Notes under the pieces: generated by a model
Database searches by the model: none
Told to the model about the DNA's origin: nothing
Seen by the model: only the letters and a program-made list of their open reading frames with translations
Origin: Oscheius sp. JU75
Taxonomy: Eukaryota > Nematoda > Chromadorea > Rhabditida > Rhabditidae
Reading direction: 5' to 3'
Length of the DNA stretch: 64,000 nt
Assembly (NCBI GenBank): GCA_037178855.1
Contig: JASJZC010000007.1
Location: 5,394,001-5,458,000, forward strand
Made by a program: the position numbers and the translations under genes
Shown here: positions 11,970 to 22,796 of the stretch, piece after piece
How positions within the stretch are numbered: the first letter of the stretch is position 1
How the letters are laid out: each line of letters begins with the position of its first letter

Positions 11970-13984
11970 ATGCTATTGAAACTTGCAATTTTGCTAGTAG
12001 TGCCGATTGCCTTTTCTCAGGTAAGAATGTTGGACTTGTAATCATAAGTCTGATTTAGGACGGTCTGACCATTCCCGCTATTCGTGTCGTCAGACTGCAG
12101 ATCAACTATAAAGAGGCTACAGTTTCCGAGATCCAGCGAATCAGCAAGTAGGTTTTGGTAAAGACTAAGTATGTCTGATGTTAAGATGGAATTCTTTGTT
12201 GAGAAACAGTGTCCTTGCATCACTGAAGTTCATCAATAAGCACTGGCTCATTTGTGGACAACAAGACAAGTAATAGTATCTGGAACATTGTATCTGTAGT
12301 GTGTTTAGGTCAACAAACGATTGCGGCAAAGCCCAGGTCACCGGAGAGGTTTTGAGCGACACTCATTACAGGATCAACGTGACGTTCATTGCCGAGCGGT
12401 CAGTGTGGATGTCACAGTTTCGGACTACAAACATTTAGGGACCCGATTAAAAACGTCAAGGTGGATGCCACTTCCACGGTTAGTGCTGTAGCTCAAATCG
12501 GATTGAAGGGCGGAATCTTCCAGTATACTAACTCGCTCAAGGTGAACTGGTTTTTTACTTTAGTCAGACATCCTCGCTTAGGTCCTTGGAAAGCCGGAAC
12601 AGGCTCTAACATTCGATGAAGCCTTCTTCTGCTACAAGGGAGCAATTCTGAGCGATGGAGACAAGTGTCGTAAGGAATTCCGTCTACGTGATCAACCACT
12701 AATGGAAGAAAGAGTACCTATCCACCTGGACAGACTCATTGCACTTTAACTATCATTCAATAATATTAATAATGTACACCATAAACCGTAATACCATGGG
12801 AAACATGTTTCACAGCATATAATTGGGTTGGTATTGAATAACTTAACAATCAAACATGCCAAGCGCTTTAGAACTATGTGCACCCGGTAATTTCCATGAC
12901 GATGCCGGATGCAAACCTTGCCCACGTAGCACCTATCAGGACAATCCGGGAAGACCAAAATGTAATATCTGTCCTTTGGTATGATTTAAATGTTCCCTGT
13001 GACAACTGTTCTAGGGTACTACTTCAAACATAGGAGCGTCGGAAATCTCTCATTGTTATCGTAGGTGCACTATGGTTATAGTAAACTTCAACTACATCAG
13101 ACATTTGCCCTGCTGGATATTTCTTCGACGGAGCAGCTCGCGTCTGTGAACCATGTGGACTAAGGGGTTACCAGCCGGAAAAGGGAGAAGATCAATGCTT
13201 GTCGTGTCCACCTGGAACTGTTCCGTTATATCTAAACTCTACTTCAATCGGCCATTGTCTTGGTATCATTGAAAACTACCTGACTAATTAGCTCAGAAAA
13301 CTGTGAACCTGGATGGCAACGGTCATCAGATGGAGGTAAATGTGAGATGTGCCCACTTGGGTCATTCAAAGGACTCGGCGACGCAGTTTGTATGCTTTGC
13401 CCTCCAGGAAAAACCACGACCAACAAAGGAGCAAAGGATTTATCAGCTTGCAGCATGAGTAAGCGGTCAGGTTTTTGAATAATGGCGCGAACTTAGAAAC
13501 CTGTTTCCCTGGCACATATCTCGACATCTCATCTGGTCAATGTCAGCCGTGTGACTTCGGTTTTTATCAAAATGATTATGATGCTAGGATCTGCAAAAAG
13601 TGCCCCGTCAGCACAACGACTCATAAAACCGGTGAGCATACCATGAATAGAAACCAGATTTATAGGGGCCAACGTTGTCACTTTATGTCAATCCACGAAT
13701 CAATGCAAGTCAGGACAACACAATTGTCATTGGCTCGCAGTTTGCATGGACTTGCCAGACGACCCAGACACTCCGAGATTCGCTTGCAAGTGCAAGCCTG
13801 GATTCATTGGAAACGGAATAACGTGCACAGGTTGATCTTTTATATTGAGATCAACATAAGTAATTTAGATGCCTGCGAAGGTTACTGCGCCAATAACGGC
13901 GAATGCTTGAAGACATCGAGAGGAGAAGTTCGCTGTATGTGCAATAAAGGATTCAAAGGCAAACGTTGTGAAATTGTTGAATAA
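11970..13984 (+). CDS. Secreted protein with GCC2/GCC3 ephrin-receptor-like repeats and EGF modules
   Basis: Thirteen exons: 11970-12020, 12059-12147, 12186-12269, 12309-12398, 12439-12541, 12582-12669, 12872-12978, 13015-13060, 13101-13262, 13297-13458, 13497-13631, 13666-13830 and 13869-13984. Total 1398 nt (465 aa). Exon 1 is a signal peptide (MLLKLAILLVVPIAFSQ). Residues about 18-165 form a domain I do not recognise. A run of Cys-rich tyrosine-kinase-ephrin-type-receptor-like (GCC2/GCC3) repeats follows, with CxxC pairs such as CKPCP, CEPCG, CEMCPLG and CQPCDFG. The end holds two EGF modules (FACKCKPGFIGNGITC and CANNGEC...CNKGFKGKRC). A probable extracellular or cuticle-associated matrix protein. 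The splice joining exon 6 to exon 7 uses a strong GTAAGG donor at 12670; if unused, a stop at 12747-12749 would end a shorter secreted form. A poly(A) signal overlaps the stop. The neighbour on the minus strand ends only 58 nt away, tail to tail. Confidence 0.82.
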
Positions 13985-14042
13985 TAATAAATTTATAAAA
14001 GCAATCTTTACAAACAGATCAAGAATGCTGTTAGTTATTAGA

Positions 14043-15069
14043 TTACTTTCCGATGGGATAGCACAAGTTTCCGGTTCCACAGTTGAAATCGGCTGGACAT
14101 GAGTTGTCAACGCACTGCTGGAGACCAGAACCGCCTTGCCAAGGAGAGGTAGCACAGCAGTAGCCGTTAGGCATGCATGAGTAGCCTGCACCGCAACCAA
14201 CTCCGTTACTGCACTGTCCATTGCTGGCTCCGATCTGACAACGGCAGCAGTTGTTTCCTTGAACGCAAACGAAGCCGCTAGAGCAATATCCCTGATTGCA
14301 GATTCCGTTAGAGGCTTCGGTTCCTCCACAGACGTTCACTAAAAAGGATCAGATCTATTTATAAAATGTTGTGCTGCGATGTTCGAAAGTAACGATAAAG
14401 CGAAGAAGTTGTTATAGTAACAATCAGAATTCTTACCAGCCAAGTTGTTGACTCCATTTCCACCACTGATACCGTTTCCAATAGTATAGCCTGGCAGGAC
14501 GCCGTTTCCGATGACTGGTCCGGGAGCAATCTACAAAGACACTTTACGGATTTGCTGAATCTATCTACCATTGGGTAAGGGTTGTAGCCGTTGTTGAATC
14601 CGTTGTTGTTGTTGAAATAGTTGTAGTTGTTGTAACCACCGTTGTTGCAACACGACGATGCACATGAGCTGTATTGGTTTGACCCATAGTTGTAAGCGAC
14701 ATATTGTCTGAAAATTAGTGTTTGTTTGCTCTCAAGGTTCCGAAAATACCCATTGATGTACATTCCGTTGTACTGGTTGCAGTTCAAGTTGCTACAGCCA
14801 TTGTTGCAGTTGTTGTAAGGCGAGTAAAAGGATGTGGGAAGAATTCCGACTGTCGACAGCCCATTACAGTTACTGTAGCCGCACCCGTTGCCTCCATTGT
14901 TGCAAGCTAAACATCACTTTTCCAGGTAGAAATGTTATTTACGGTATTGGGAAACATAGGTGTAAGGATAGGTGCCACACATGTAGTACACGTTCATCTG
15001 ACGCTTAGATCGAGTGATTTCTTTCGCAGCAACGATACCCAGTAACACAAGGAGAAAGATCTTGGACAT
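14043..15069 (-). CDS. Secreted Asn/Tyr-rich and Cys-rich (CC-domain-like) protein
   Basis: Five exons: 14943-15069, 14750-14906, 14569-14707, 14437-14530 and 14043-14338; 813 nt, 270 aa. A clear signal peptide ([17 protein letters not shown]) is followed by a likely dibasic cut (RSKR). The middle is low-complexity, rich in Asn, Tyr, Gly and paired Cys ([19 protein letters not shown]). The C-terminal 98 residues carry regularly spaced cysteines with CC pairs ([25 protein letters not shown]). The spacing resembles nematode CC-domain or lustrin-type cystine-rich proteins. A secreted cuticle, surface or eggshell role is possible but is inference from composition. It ends tail to tail with the repeat protein to its left. 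Coding status is well supported by the signal peptide and matched splice phases; the family is tentative. Confidence 0.8.
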
Positions 15070-15927
15070 GACTGAAATGAAGTAGTTTTTTTCTTGGAAT
15101 TTACAATAGCCGGAAAGGGGAGAAAGTGACGCTTTGACCGCAACTCCGAAGCTTATATAGGCTGCCCATGTTCCCAGGAAGACCCAGTTTTTCCTAAGTG
15201 CAAATAGCCTGAATCAGCATCAACGACAGGATGAGTGGACGAGAGCTGCTGCACCCTCATGACGCCTGGAGGTAAAGCGACCGCACCTCACTTTTTCACG
15301 TGTTTAAGTGTTATGGACAGTTGCGAGACAGCAGTTTGGGAGCTTCATTTCAATAAACTGAAAAGAAACTGCTACTAGTGTTTCATAAAGCCGTAGTTCA
15401 GGGAAGATTATAGAAAGTTTTGCAAAGATCTTGAAAGAAGTCAAAAGTCGGAAAAAAGAAAAGCAATGTTTTGCTATCATCGTTTTGCGATGTTTTTGCT
15501 TACAAGAATTTGAAAACTGTAAACCTGTAACGTTTTAAACAAACAAAGTGCTCGCGTATTGTATTGGTTTTTCTCTGTGCAACTGCCGCCTGGGTTGCTT
15601 TTTCTATAGGCACGTTAAATTCAAAAACAATCCAAGAAGGCCGGTTTTCCAAACGTCTGGTACTCGATCTTCTGGTCATTGTTTGATTAAAGCTTTTCGC
15701 AATCAAACTGCTATTTGCGCTGATATCAAACACGGTCAGTTGCGTAGTCTTTACGGTCATCCGGCCCGACAATATTTGTGATCTTTGTTTGGCATGTCTG
15801 GCTTGGAGAGTCTCTAGTTCGAAAACTACTGTCTACAACTTTCATCATATTATAAAAGTTTATTGAGATTCTGTTTCGACTGCACTGTACAGAGATGATT
15901 TTGATTATCAGTGATGTAGATATGAAG
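15070..15927. other. Intergenic region
   Basis: About 860 bp upstream of the Cys-rich gene and downstream of the Ala/Pro-rich gene. A minus-strand poly(A) signal for the latter (TTTATT read on plus) lies near 15860. The open frames seen here lack signatures. Confidence 0.45.
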
Positions 15928-17004
15928 TTATTTGCCGGTAGCATAAGAGTTTCCAGCTGGAGCAGAAGAAGCAGAGTATCCTCCCGTGGGAGCCGATAAC
16001 GGAGCCGGGGCCGGAATGGGAGCAGGGGCTGGTACTGGAGCTGGAGCAGCGTATCCCTGAAAATTTGCTGTTGGAAAGACTCTCGTTTTCCCGTTAACCT
16101 GGGAAGCCGAGATGGGAAGAGGAGCAGGGGCAGGCTCAGGAGCTGCGACCGGAGCTGGAGCAGGGGCAGGAGCGGGAGCAGAGATTGGCTGAGGAGCAGA
16201 CTGCGCGTATCCACCTAAAATTATGCTCAAAAAATTGATAAAACAAACGTACCGGCAGCAGGGGCGGGGGCTCCGAATGATGGAGTTAGGCCAGGAAAGC
16301 TCATCATGGCGGGAAGGTTGAGAGCGGGGAGAGCAGGGAATGAAGGAGCAACAGGAGCCTGGTAGCTAGGAGCGGGGAAAGCAGGGAAAGCAGGAGCAGA
16401 AGGAGCAGGGAAGGCAGGTGCTGGGGCAACGGGAGCGGGGAATGCTGGTGCAGGAACAGATGGGAAAGCGGGAGGGGCAGCATAAGATCCACCAGAAGCG
16501 CTACCAAGGCCGGGAACGTTGGAAGGCAGAGTGGGGAGGCTTGGGAGGGCAGGAGGCTGGTAGGGAGCAGGTGCAGAAGCGTAAGCTCCGCCAAAGCTAG
16601 GAGGAGGAGGGGGAGGAGCGAAGGGAGCAGGTGGGCGAGCGTATCTAGAAACTTTGATCTTTTCAATAGTACGTTTCTTACCCAGCTCCGCCACCACATC
16701 CACCAACAGCACCACCACAAGGAGCGGGAGCAGGAGGAGGACACGGAGAAGGCTGAAACAATGAATTTAAGACAAATGTAAAGCCATGTACCTGGCAACC
16801 ACATCCACCGCCTCCTCCTAGAGAAGGAAGAGAGAATGAGGGAAGAGACAAACCACCTCCGCCACAACCACAGGGAGGAGGGGGAGCTCTGAACAATTCC
16901 TCTAGTCGAGTTACCTACAAAGCTTACCCGCAACCAGAACCACCGAAGAAGATGGCTTGGGACGTGCCCAATATAACGGCCAAAACGGTGATGAGGAACT
17001 TCAT
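15928..17004 (-). CDS. Secreted Gly/Cys- then Ala/Pro-rich structural protein
   Basis: Five exons: 16928-17004, 16792-16888, 16682-16752, 16253-16644 and 15928-16214; 924 nt, 307 aa. Exon 1 gives a signal peptide (MKFLITVLAVILGTSQA). Exons 2-3 encode Cys-Gly-Pro blocks such as PPPPCGCGGGGL and GGGGGCGCQ. Exons 4-5 encode long Ala-Pro runs (APAPAPAPAPVAAPEPAPAP) with FPAP repeats and a Tyr/Ser/Gly-rich end. This composition is typical of cuticle or other extracellular matrix proteins; no catalytic domain is visible. The first exons closely parallel the neighbouring gene at 17887-18163. Long frames on the plus strand and in another minus frame here are shadows of the repetitive sequence. Some length change by slippage of the repeats is likely between strains. 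Confidence 0.8.
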
Positions 17005-17886
17005 TCTGAAAATCGAAGCATAGTAAGAAATGGAAGCAGCAAGAAGCCAAGAAATGGGAGAGACGGATCCCGAGATCTCTTTTTATAGTCTCGATTGAAG
17101 CAGGCAAATTGAAACTTTTACGGGATCGGACCGAAATGGCTTCTAGCGAAGCGGATCATAGCAGATGTGCCGTCAACGTACACGCATTTATACCGTCTTT
17201 GTGGGCAACTGTGGGCGTGAAAAAAGCGGTCGGGGATCGAGTACGAAAAAGCAATGATTGAGACAGATCCGGGATTATTGCCGATTTCACGCTTTGACTC
17301 CAAATTCCACAATACCGGGGGCAAGTACAAGTGGACGGATGTAGCCCCGCCGCCCAACGACCTGTGTAGGATGGGATACGGACCCTAACATGCGGTCTGG
17401 TAGCGTTGAAAACATGGAAAAGATTTTCAGAGGACTAGTGATTAATTATGCGCGTATACCTCACAATTAACTGAGCATCGAGTTTCCATTTCTATGACTT
17501 TCGAGACACGGTTCATCGATTCACTTTCAGGTGATCAATAAAAGGAGCTTCAGTTCGGCTTCTTTCAAAACTGTTTGTTTAGTGTCTCACAATCTTACTG
17601 AATATATAGAAAAGTCCATCATTTCTTGACTTGATTAAACTATTGCAACCACTGCTTACACGACTCATGTTCAGGTTCTTGTGCCAGCATTGACCTTCTG
17701 GAACCGATGAGTTCCAAACTGGCTTGATGACATCAGTCCGTTCGGTCGTTTCAAGTTCAATCTTGCGCGTCACCTTTTTTCGCAGCTATTGCCGACAATA
17801 CTCGAACAAGTGTTGACAAAGTATAATGAAAGAATTTATTTTAAGCAGATATACATATAGGTCGTGTTTTCTCGTAGCATAATAGA
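17005..17886. other. Intergenic region between the two Gly/Pro/Cys genes
   Basis: About 880 bp with no supportable coding sequence. A minus-strand poly(A) signal for the downstream-lying small gene is visible as TTTATTTT on plus near 17833-17841. Confidence 0.45.
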
Positions 17887-18163
17887 TTACTTTCCTCCGC
17901 ATCCGCAGGGAGAAGGAGGAGGGGCACATCCGCATCCACCACCTCCGAGGCTAGGGAGGGAGAGGGGAGGAAGCTGCGGAAGAGGAGGAAGACCACTGAA
18001 AACATGAGTATAAGAAACTGGTAAAGCTGTAAATTTACCCTCCACAACCGCAGGGTGAGGGAGGGGGAGCACCGCATCCGCATCCACCGCTAGACGGGAA
18101 GAGGAATCCTTCAGTGGAGGAGAAAGCCAAGACAGCGACGAAGATGGCGAAAAGGAATTTCAT
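17887..18163 (-). CDS. Small secreted Gly/Pro/Cys-rich protein
   Basis: Two exons: 18039-18163 and 17887-17995; 234 nt, 77 aa. The signal peptide is MKFLFAIFVAVLAFSSTEG. The mature part alternates CGCGAPPPSPCGCGG, a Leu/Pro block (LPPLPQLPPLSLPSLGGGG) and a second CGCAPPPSPCGCGG. The start MKFL, the intron inside a CGCGG codon run, and the LPSLGGGGCGC block all match exons 1-2 of the gene at 15928-17004, so the two are probably tandem paralogues. A structural secreted protein (cuticle or eggshell) is the likely role, inferred from composition only. The frame is closed by a TAA at 17887-17889. Confidence 0.78.
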
Positions 18164-18673
18164 TCTGAAAGAAGAAATAAATCTTTGTTACGCAAAGAGA
18201 AATGAATTACTGGAGAAGATAAAGCTGAGGTGTGAAGTGTCTAGCGGACTAATCCCTTTTATAGTGTCCCGTTGGGCGGATCATACGCAGTTCATGGTTA
18301 GCTGTCTTTCGTGTTTTTCTGCCGGCGACGGCGAACTGAACTTCATTTCTTGACGTCTATACGAGCCTCCAAATACCTGCTTGTCTGTTATCTGTGCCAC
18401 GCAGCGCCAGGAATCCGGGCCGTGACTGTTTTTCAAATACATGGACTAGCAGCCGATTAGGAAGATCTGCCATTGGATATGCTTCCAGTCTTCCGGATCG
18501 TAGCAAAAAGAAAATTTATTAGAAGAGAGTCAGACTCAACAGAATAGAGACAAACAGAAAGATGACACTAGTAGACAAAGTAGAGTTGCAATAATCTCCA
18601 TCACACCAGCATGAATATTCGATTATCGAAGCGTCCGAAAGACAAGTCAGAGGTACCTGAACTAATGGTTTTA
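18164..18673. other. Intergenic region
   Basis: About 510 bp between minus-strand genes. No coding or RNA signal recognised. Confidence 0.45.
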
Positions 18674-19392
18674 CTATCCTTTACAGAATCTAATAAGATC
18701 TCTACACATTCTTGAGGCACTTCTACAATTGGTCAAGTGATTCAAGTGATGACCCCATCTTGTTATTGTTCTTGTTCTTTGTCTGCTCACCTCTCCAACC
18801 GTGCAGAATGAATGATTTGGTGGACGGAATGTGTTCGGATCCATCAAATCAAACATCTTCTCGTAGCAGCCGCGGAACATCATCGTTGAATACGATCCTA
18901 GACAGTTGTGACGCGAACAATATTAGTGCTACTTACCGGAATTGTTGAGCGACTGGGTCCATTTAAAGCAAGGACCTTCACATTCATCTGTTGCTCGTTC
19001 CTAATTTAATATTGTTGAGGTATACAAAACGTAAAAACCTTAATGATCCAAAGGTCAGAATCACACTTGTTGTCAAATGTCAGAGGTTGAGCTATCCTTC
19101 TCTGTGGTCCTCTTTGTTTCAAAATGAAGTTCTAAATGTGAATACTTTAATTTATTGGCTGAACTTAAAAAGTTGAAACATAAATTTTTAATTGGTCGAA
19201 CAAAAGTAAGTGAAAATGTCTATCCCAACATTGAATTGTGAAGACTAAACTACCTGCTCCATATTTGTTGTAGCACAACTGTAGCATTTACCTAAATTTG
19301 GTAAAAAAAATAAAAGAATGAACGAACATACTTCTAGCATATATTGTGAAGAATTGTGCAAAAATAAAGAGGAGCTGTGGAAGATTTCTCAT
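18674..19392 (-). CDS. Secreted Ly6/ET-module-like protein
   Basis: Four exons: 19332-19392, 19254-19291, 18937-19000 and 18674-18897; 387 nt, 128 aa. A signal peptide (MRNLPQLLFIFAQFFTIYA) is followed by KCYSCATTNMEQ, CEGPCFKW, FRGCYEK, FCTVGE and a Cys-containing tail. CYSCA, then a PCF-type pair, then RGC is the usual order in nematode Ly6/uPAR-like ET-module proteins. The last Cys signature is not the textbook CxCxxDxCN, and the last exon could hold one more intron (a GTGAGC lies within it), so the C-terminus is the least certain part. The third intron is about 250 nt. A cell-surface or secreted signalling modulator is the usual role of the family. Confidence 0.65.
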
Positions 19393-20777
19393 GGCTTTCG
19401 CCCAAGATGCAGGCTTTGTCCACTACTCGACGAGGACGGTAAACACGATCACTCTCAGTCAATTGGAATTGGATGAAAAACTGTACTTTTGCGAGAGCTA
19501 TACGTGTTTGCTTACTTTGGCTATATAGAAGGCTTGGTGTTTTTTTACATGCCTGTAAAAAGTTACATTGTACTTTGTTATTTAAGCACAGAAAGATGTA
19601 TGTCTTAATGATAAATTGTTTAACAAGTAAACTGTGAGTGAAAGAAAATGACCAAGGAGACAGATGGCCTACTAATACGAGCTTCCGTTGACCGTGTTTG
19701 CACAGGCTAATACGTAAGGTGCGAAGAGGAACGGTCTCTAGTGCAAATACCAACTTTTTAACAGAAATAAGTAATAAAATTAAGATATTAATCAATAGTA
19801 ACTATATAACCCATTTGACCAAAGGAGTGAACGGAAACTGGAGCCAGGAAAAGGGAGTATTGGTTTTCGGTAGGTTCGTGGAACGACGATGTGCAAATAG
19901 CGCCACAGGATAAATAATGCACCTCGCGCGAGCTAACAGTAGCCATCGCACAAGGAAGTCATACGGCTTAAAGAAGAATGAAAAATAGTTATTTAGATGG
20001 TTGGCTTGAAAGGTGGCTAAAATTTGGTAGCAAAAAGCTTAACATAAAAATATTGTTCATAACGAACCAACTTATGCATTTCTTTCTTACCTTCTGAAAA
20101 CTTGCAAATCACACCGTCTATTTCAGGTTACTCTACTGTCGTCTTTGTCATCAAGCATATTGTCCCTTATCTGGTCATTGGTTATTTTTCAATTTGTACA
20201 TTGTTTTACCTTGTAGCTTTTCCCAAAATGCGCCATCCTTCCAGATCATTGCTCCTTCTGTCTTGAAAACGTATGATACATGTGAGAGTTGTTTCTTATA
20301 AATTTGGCGCCACTTGTACAAATAGTTCTGTCTATTACTAACTTTTGAAACGCTTTAAATGTCATTGCGGTAAACACCCCGTAGCATCCATTTGTTATTA
20401 TTTCTACTGACGCTTAAAAGTGCATTTACGACCGTGCTCAGCAGTAGGGATTTTGTACTATCAACATATTAATGCATAATAACTGATTCAACATCCCTAT
20501 ACTGACCTGTTGTTGCACTACTCGACGATCAAAGTACTTTAATAGTACCAGATTCTTTCATGCTTCGTTAGAGCCTTGACGAAGTTCAAAAGTTTGTGAT
20601 GAGAGAACTTTCCCTGTTCGAAAGTTAATGCGCTTCGTTCAGTCTGACCTATAGAATTGTGTACGACATAGTAGGCAAAAGTCATTTAAATAATCCTTAG
20701 GCTTTATCATATGAGAAACTTTGGTTATTTAGGATGTGTCGTCCTAGTTGTAGTGTCTGACCACCAAAACTTCAGGA
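19393..20777. other. Intergenic region upstream of GPCR
   Basis: About 1.4 kb of AT-rich sequence between divergently transcribed genes. A 153-codon minus frame at 19334-19795 is AT-driven and overlaps the Ly6 exon 1 in another frame; it was not accepted. Possible promoter region for both genes. Confidence 0.45.
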
Positions 20778-21931
20778 ATGGGATGGAGTTCTGTTTCTAC
20801 AGGAGAATACGCTTGGGTGCTCTTTTCCTTAGTTTCTGCTTTCTTATACTTATTCATCGTTTACATTATCATCAGTTGTAGGAGAGCTCACACAGGTTCA
20901 TTATTTACTGCTCCATTTTTCACAATTTCTCTTGTGCAAGTAAGTCAATAACAATATAGTTTCAATCTCTTAAGGCCTTCCACGGTCTGTTGCTCTTTTT
21001 ATTGGTTAATACCATCATGAGACCTCGGAAGTTTCGTATAGTCATCTATCCAATCACAGATGACTCTCCTCTGGTTGAATGGACGTACTATCTCTACGCC
21101 TTCTTAAAGAACTACCTTATTTTGAGCTATGTAGTTATAGCTGTCAATCGACTGACAGTGTTCTTCTTTGAAACCAACTACAAAAAGGTAACTTTTATAA
21201 ACTCAAACTTCTATGCGGTTCAGTTCTGGAGTGACACGGTCATATACTGCATCACATTTGGTGCTTACTTATTACTGATTATTCTCCGATTGATGTCTTA
21301 CAATTCAGGTTACATGTTCAGAACTAATGTGGATACCGTCGCTGATCTTTTCATGTTCACAGTGCCTCTTCCGATGGATTTGGTGAGAGAAAAGTTTGTA
21401 TCTTGAGTTTTTACAGTTCGACTCAGGAGTAGACATTTCTCTCAGCATCGGTTCTGGGATCATCTGTACAGTTCTATATTTGCTAACAGCTTGCAAAGCT
21501 CATAGATCAACAATCTCCGGTAACAGAAAAGTGATCATTCGAACAAATATCCAACGAACAGATATTTTTCAGAAAAGAGAAATGATCATTCTCCGGTCAG
21601 CAGTTCTCACGTTTCTTCTGATGGTCCCGTCCGCAATTCGAGGGACAATACAATGCTATGCCATCATTAAAAACGATCAAGAGATAAAAACAATATCGAA
21701 TCGAACAGCGTTCGTTTGTACCGCAATCCTGAAAAAAAAGGTAATTTTAGCACGTATTTCGTCGAAATTCTCTTCGTCGCAGAGCCCTGGATTCTGATCC
21801 TAACTTTTCACTCAATCCGACAACGTATAGCTCTTGTGGTTGGATCTGCTGTCTTCAGTGGCTCGAATATTGAAAACTCCTCTTCTAACATACAAACGAT
21901 CACACGACATCCAATATTTCACACGCGATAA
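20778..21931 (+). CDS. Srv/Srg-like serpentine chemoreceptor (7TM GPCR)
   Basis: Five exons: 20778-20939, 20975-21187, 21224-21382, 21417-21740 and 21785-21931; 1005 nt, 334 aa. Seven hydrophobic segments are visible, starting LVSAFLYLFIVYIIISC. The hallmark after TM3 is SYVVIAVNRLTVFFFETNYKK followed by FWSD, which is the NR(L/F)T...W pattern of nematode Srv/Srg-type chemoreceptors. TM6 has RSAVLTFLLMVPSAI, and the PWILIL...SIRQRI end matches the family C-terminus. The ATG lies three bases after a TTCAG, so the message may be trans-spliced there. The fourth intron acceptor (CAGAG before CCCTGG) was picked to keep frame and is weak. Likely an odour or chemical receptor in sensory neurons. Confidence 0.78.
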
Positions 21932-22796
21932 TGCCATTTTGTACACTTGTCATTGCCTCTCTTCCGTGAACAGATTAAACCTGTACCATAATAGAAAAGT
22001 TTTTGCCTCCAAGCATTATCGAAATGTTAATCGGCCAAGAAACAACCTGATGTACTGTCTTAAAGTATCAGAGTCGCATTCAAGAGATAATGTTTTCAAG
22101 TTTTCGATACTGTCATGCTTTCGCTATATTGAGACAAACAATGCCAACAGAATGTGGGCAACTAACCCGATATGTACCAATAAGCAGAGCACTCAAGCAA
22201 GTTCAGATATTGTTCTCGTTGAACTGAAATAGCGTGTGAATTCAGCCTAGCACAGCCTCTTTATTAACTCGAACATGTCTAAAGCTTTGACTGTTTTCTC
22301 TTCTTTACTGTGTAACAAATGACATGCTCTTTTTGTTTTTGAAAAATCTGTCTTCTTTGTTCCCTCTGGTATTACTGTCTTCCTTGACAATGCCGTATCA
22401 GCTCAGAACTCGCCTTGAACAATGAAATACTATTTCTTGCTGTGCAGACGCTATTACCTTCAGACATCAGCACTTTTTTTGTCGATACTTAAGTTCACAG
22501 ATTTCACGTTCAGTTCGGATTATAAGCGTCGCTGCTCTAGATTTGTTCTTATTCAGGCGATCTTTCAGCTTCACTCAGGCCATCGAGAATTCGATGAATT
22601 CCGCACCATTGAGCTTTGATAAAACATTTCGACGATATCTTGCCAGAAACCTTTGTTCCACTGCAAGTGGTCACTCGTTTTATGCCCCTATTCCTTTTAC
22701 TTCATCGAAAATTCTGTTAGAACCGATAGTGTTAATAATGTTACTCCTCAATTATTTATACCTTAATGGTTTTTTTTTCTAGAAGAAGCTGGTGAA
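21932..22796. other. Intergenic region
   Basis: About 860 bp between two plus-strand genes. Short overlapping frames are not supported. A polypyrimidine tract ending TTTTCTAG at about 22781 may be the trans-splice acceptor of the next gene. Confidence 0.45.

Noticed and set aside
12846-12978. Separate gene starting at the ATG in MPSALELCAPG (12856)
   Set aside because: No signal peptide for a Cys-rich extracellular repeat; splicing from the strong donor at 12670 joins it in phase to the preceding secreted exons.
13475-13984. 169-codon plus frame taken as a single-exon gene
   Set aside because: It runs through introns of the EGF gene; its middle part is in the wrong frame, and the spliced model gives clean EGF modules.
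16304-17107. 267-codon minus-strand open frame
   Set aside because: It is a shadow of the Ala/Pro/Gly-rich gene in another frame; Leu/Pro/Trp-rich translation of GC-rich repeats with no start-site or splice support.
19334-19795. 153-codon minus frame
   Set aside because: AT-rich sequence with no domain; it overlaps the signal-peptide exon of the Ly6-like gene in a different frame.
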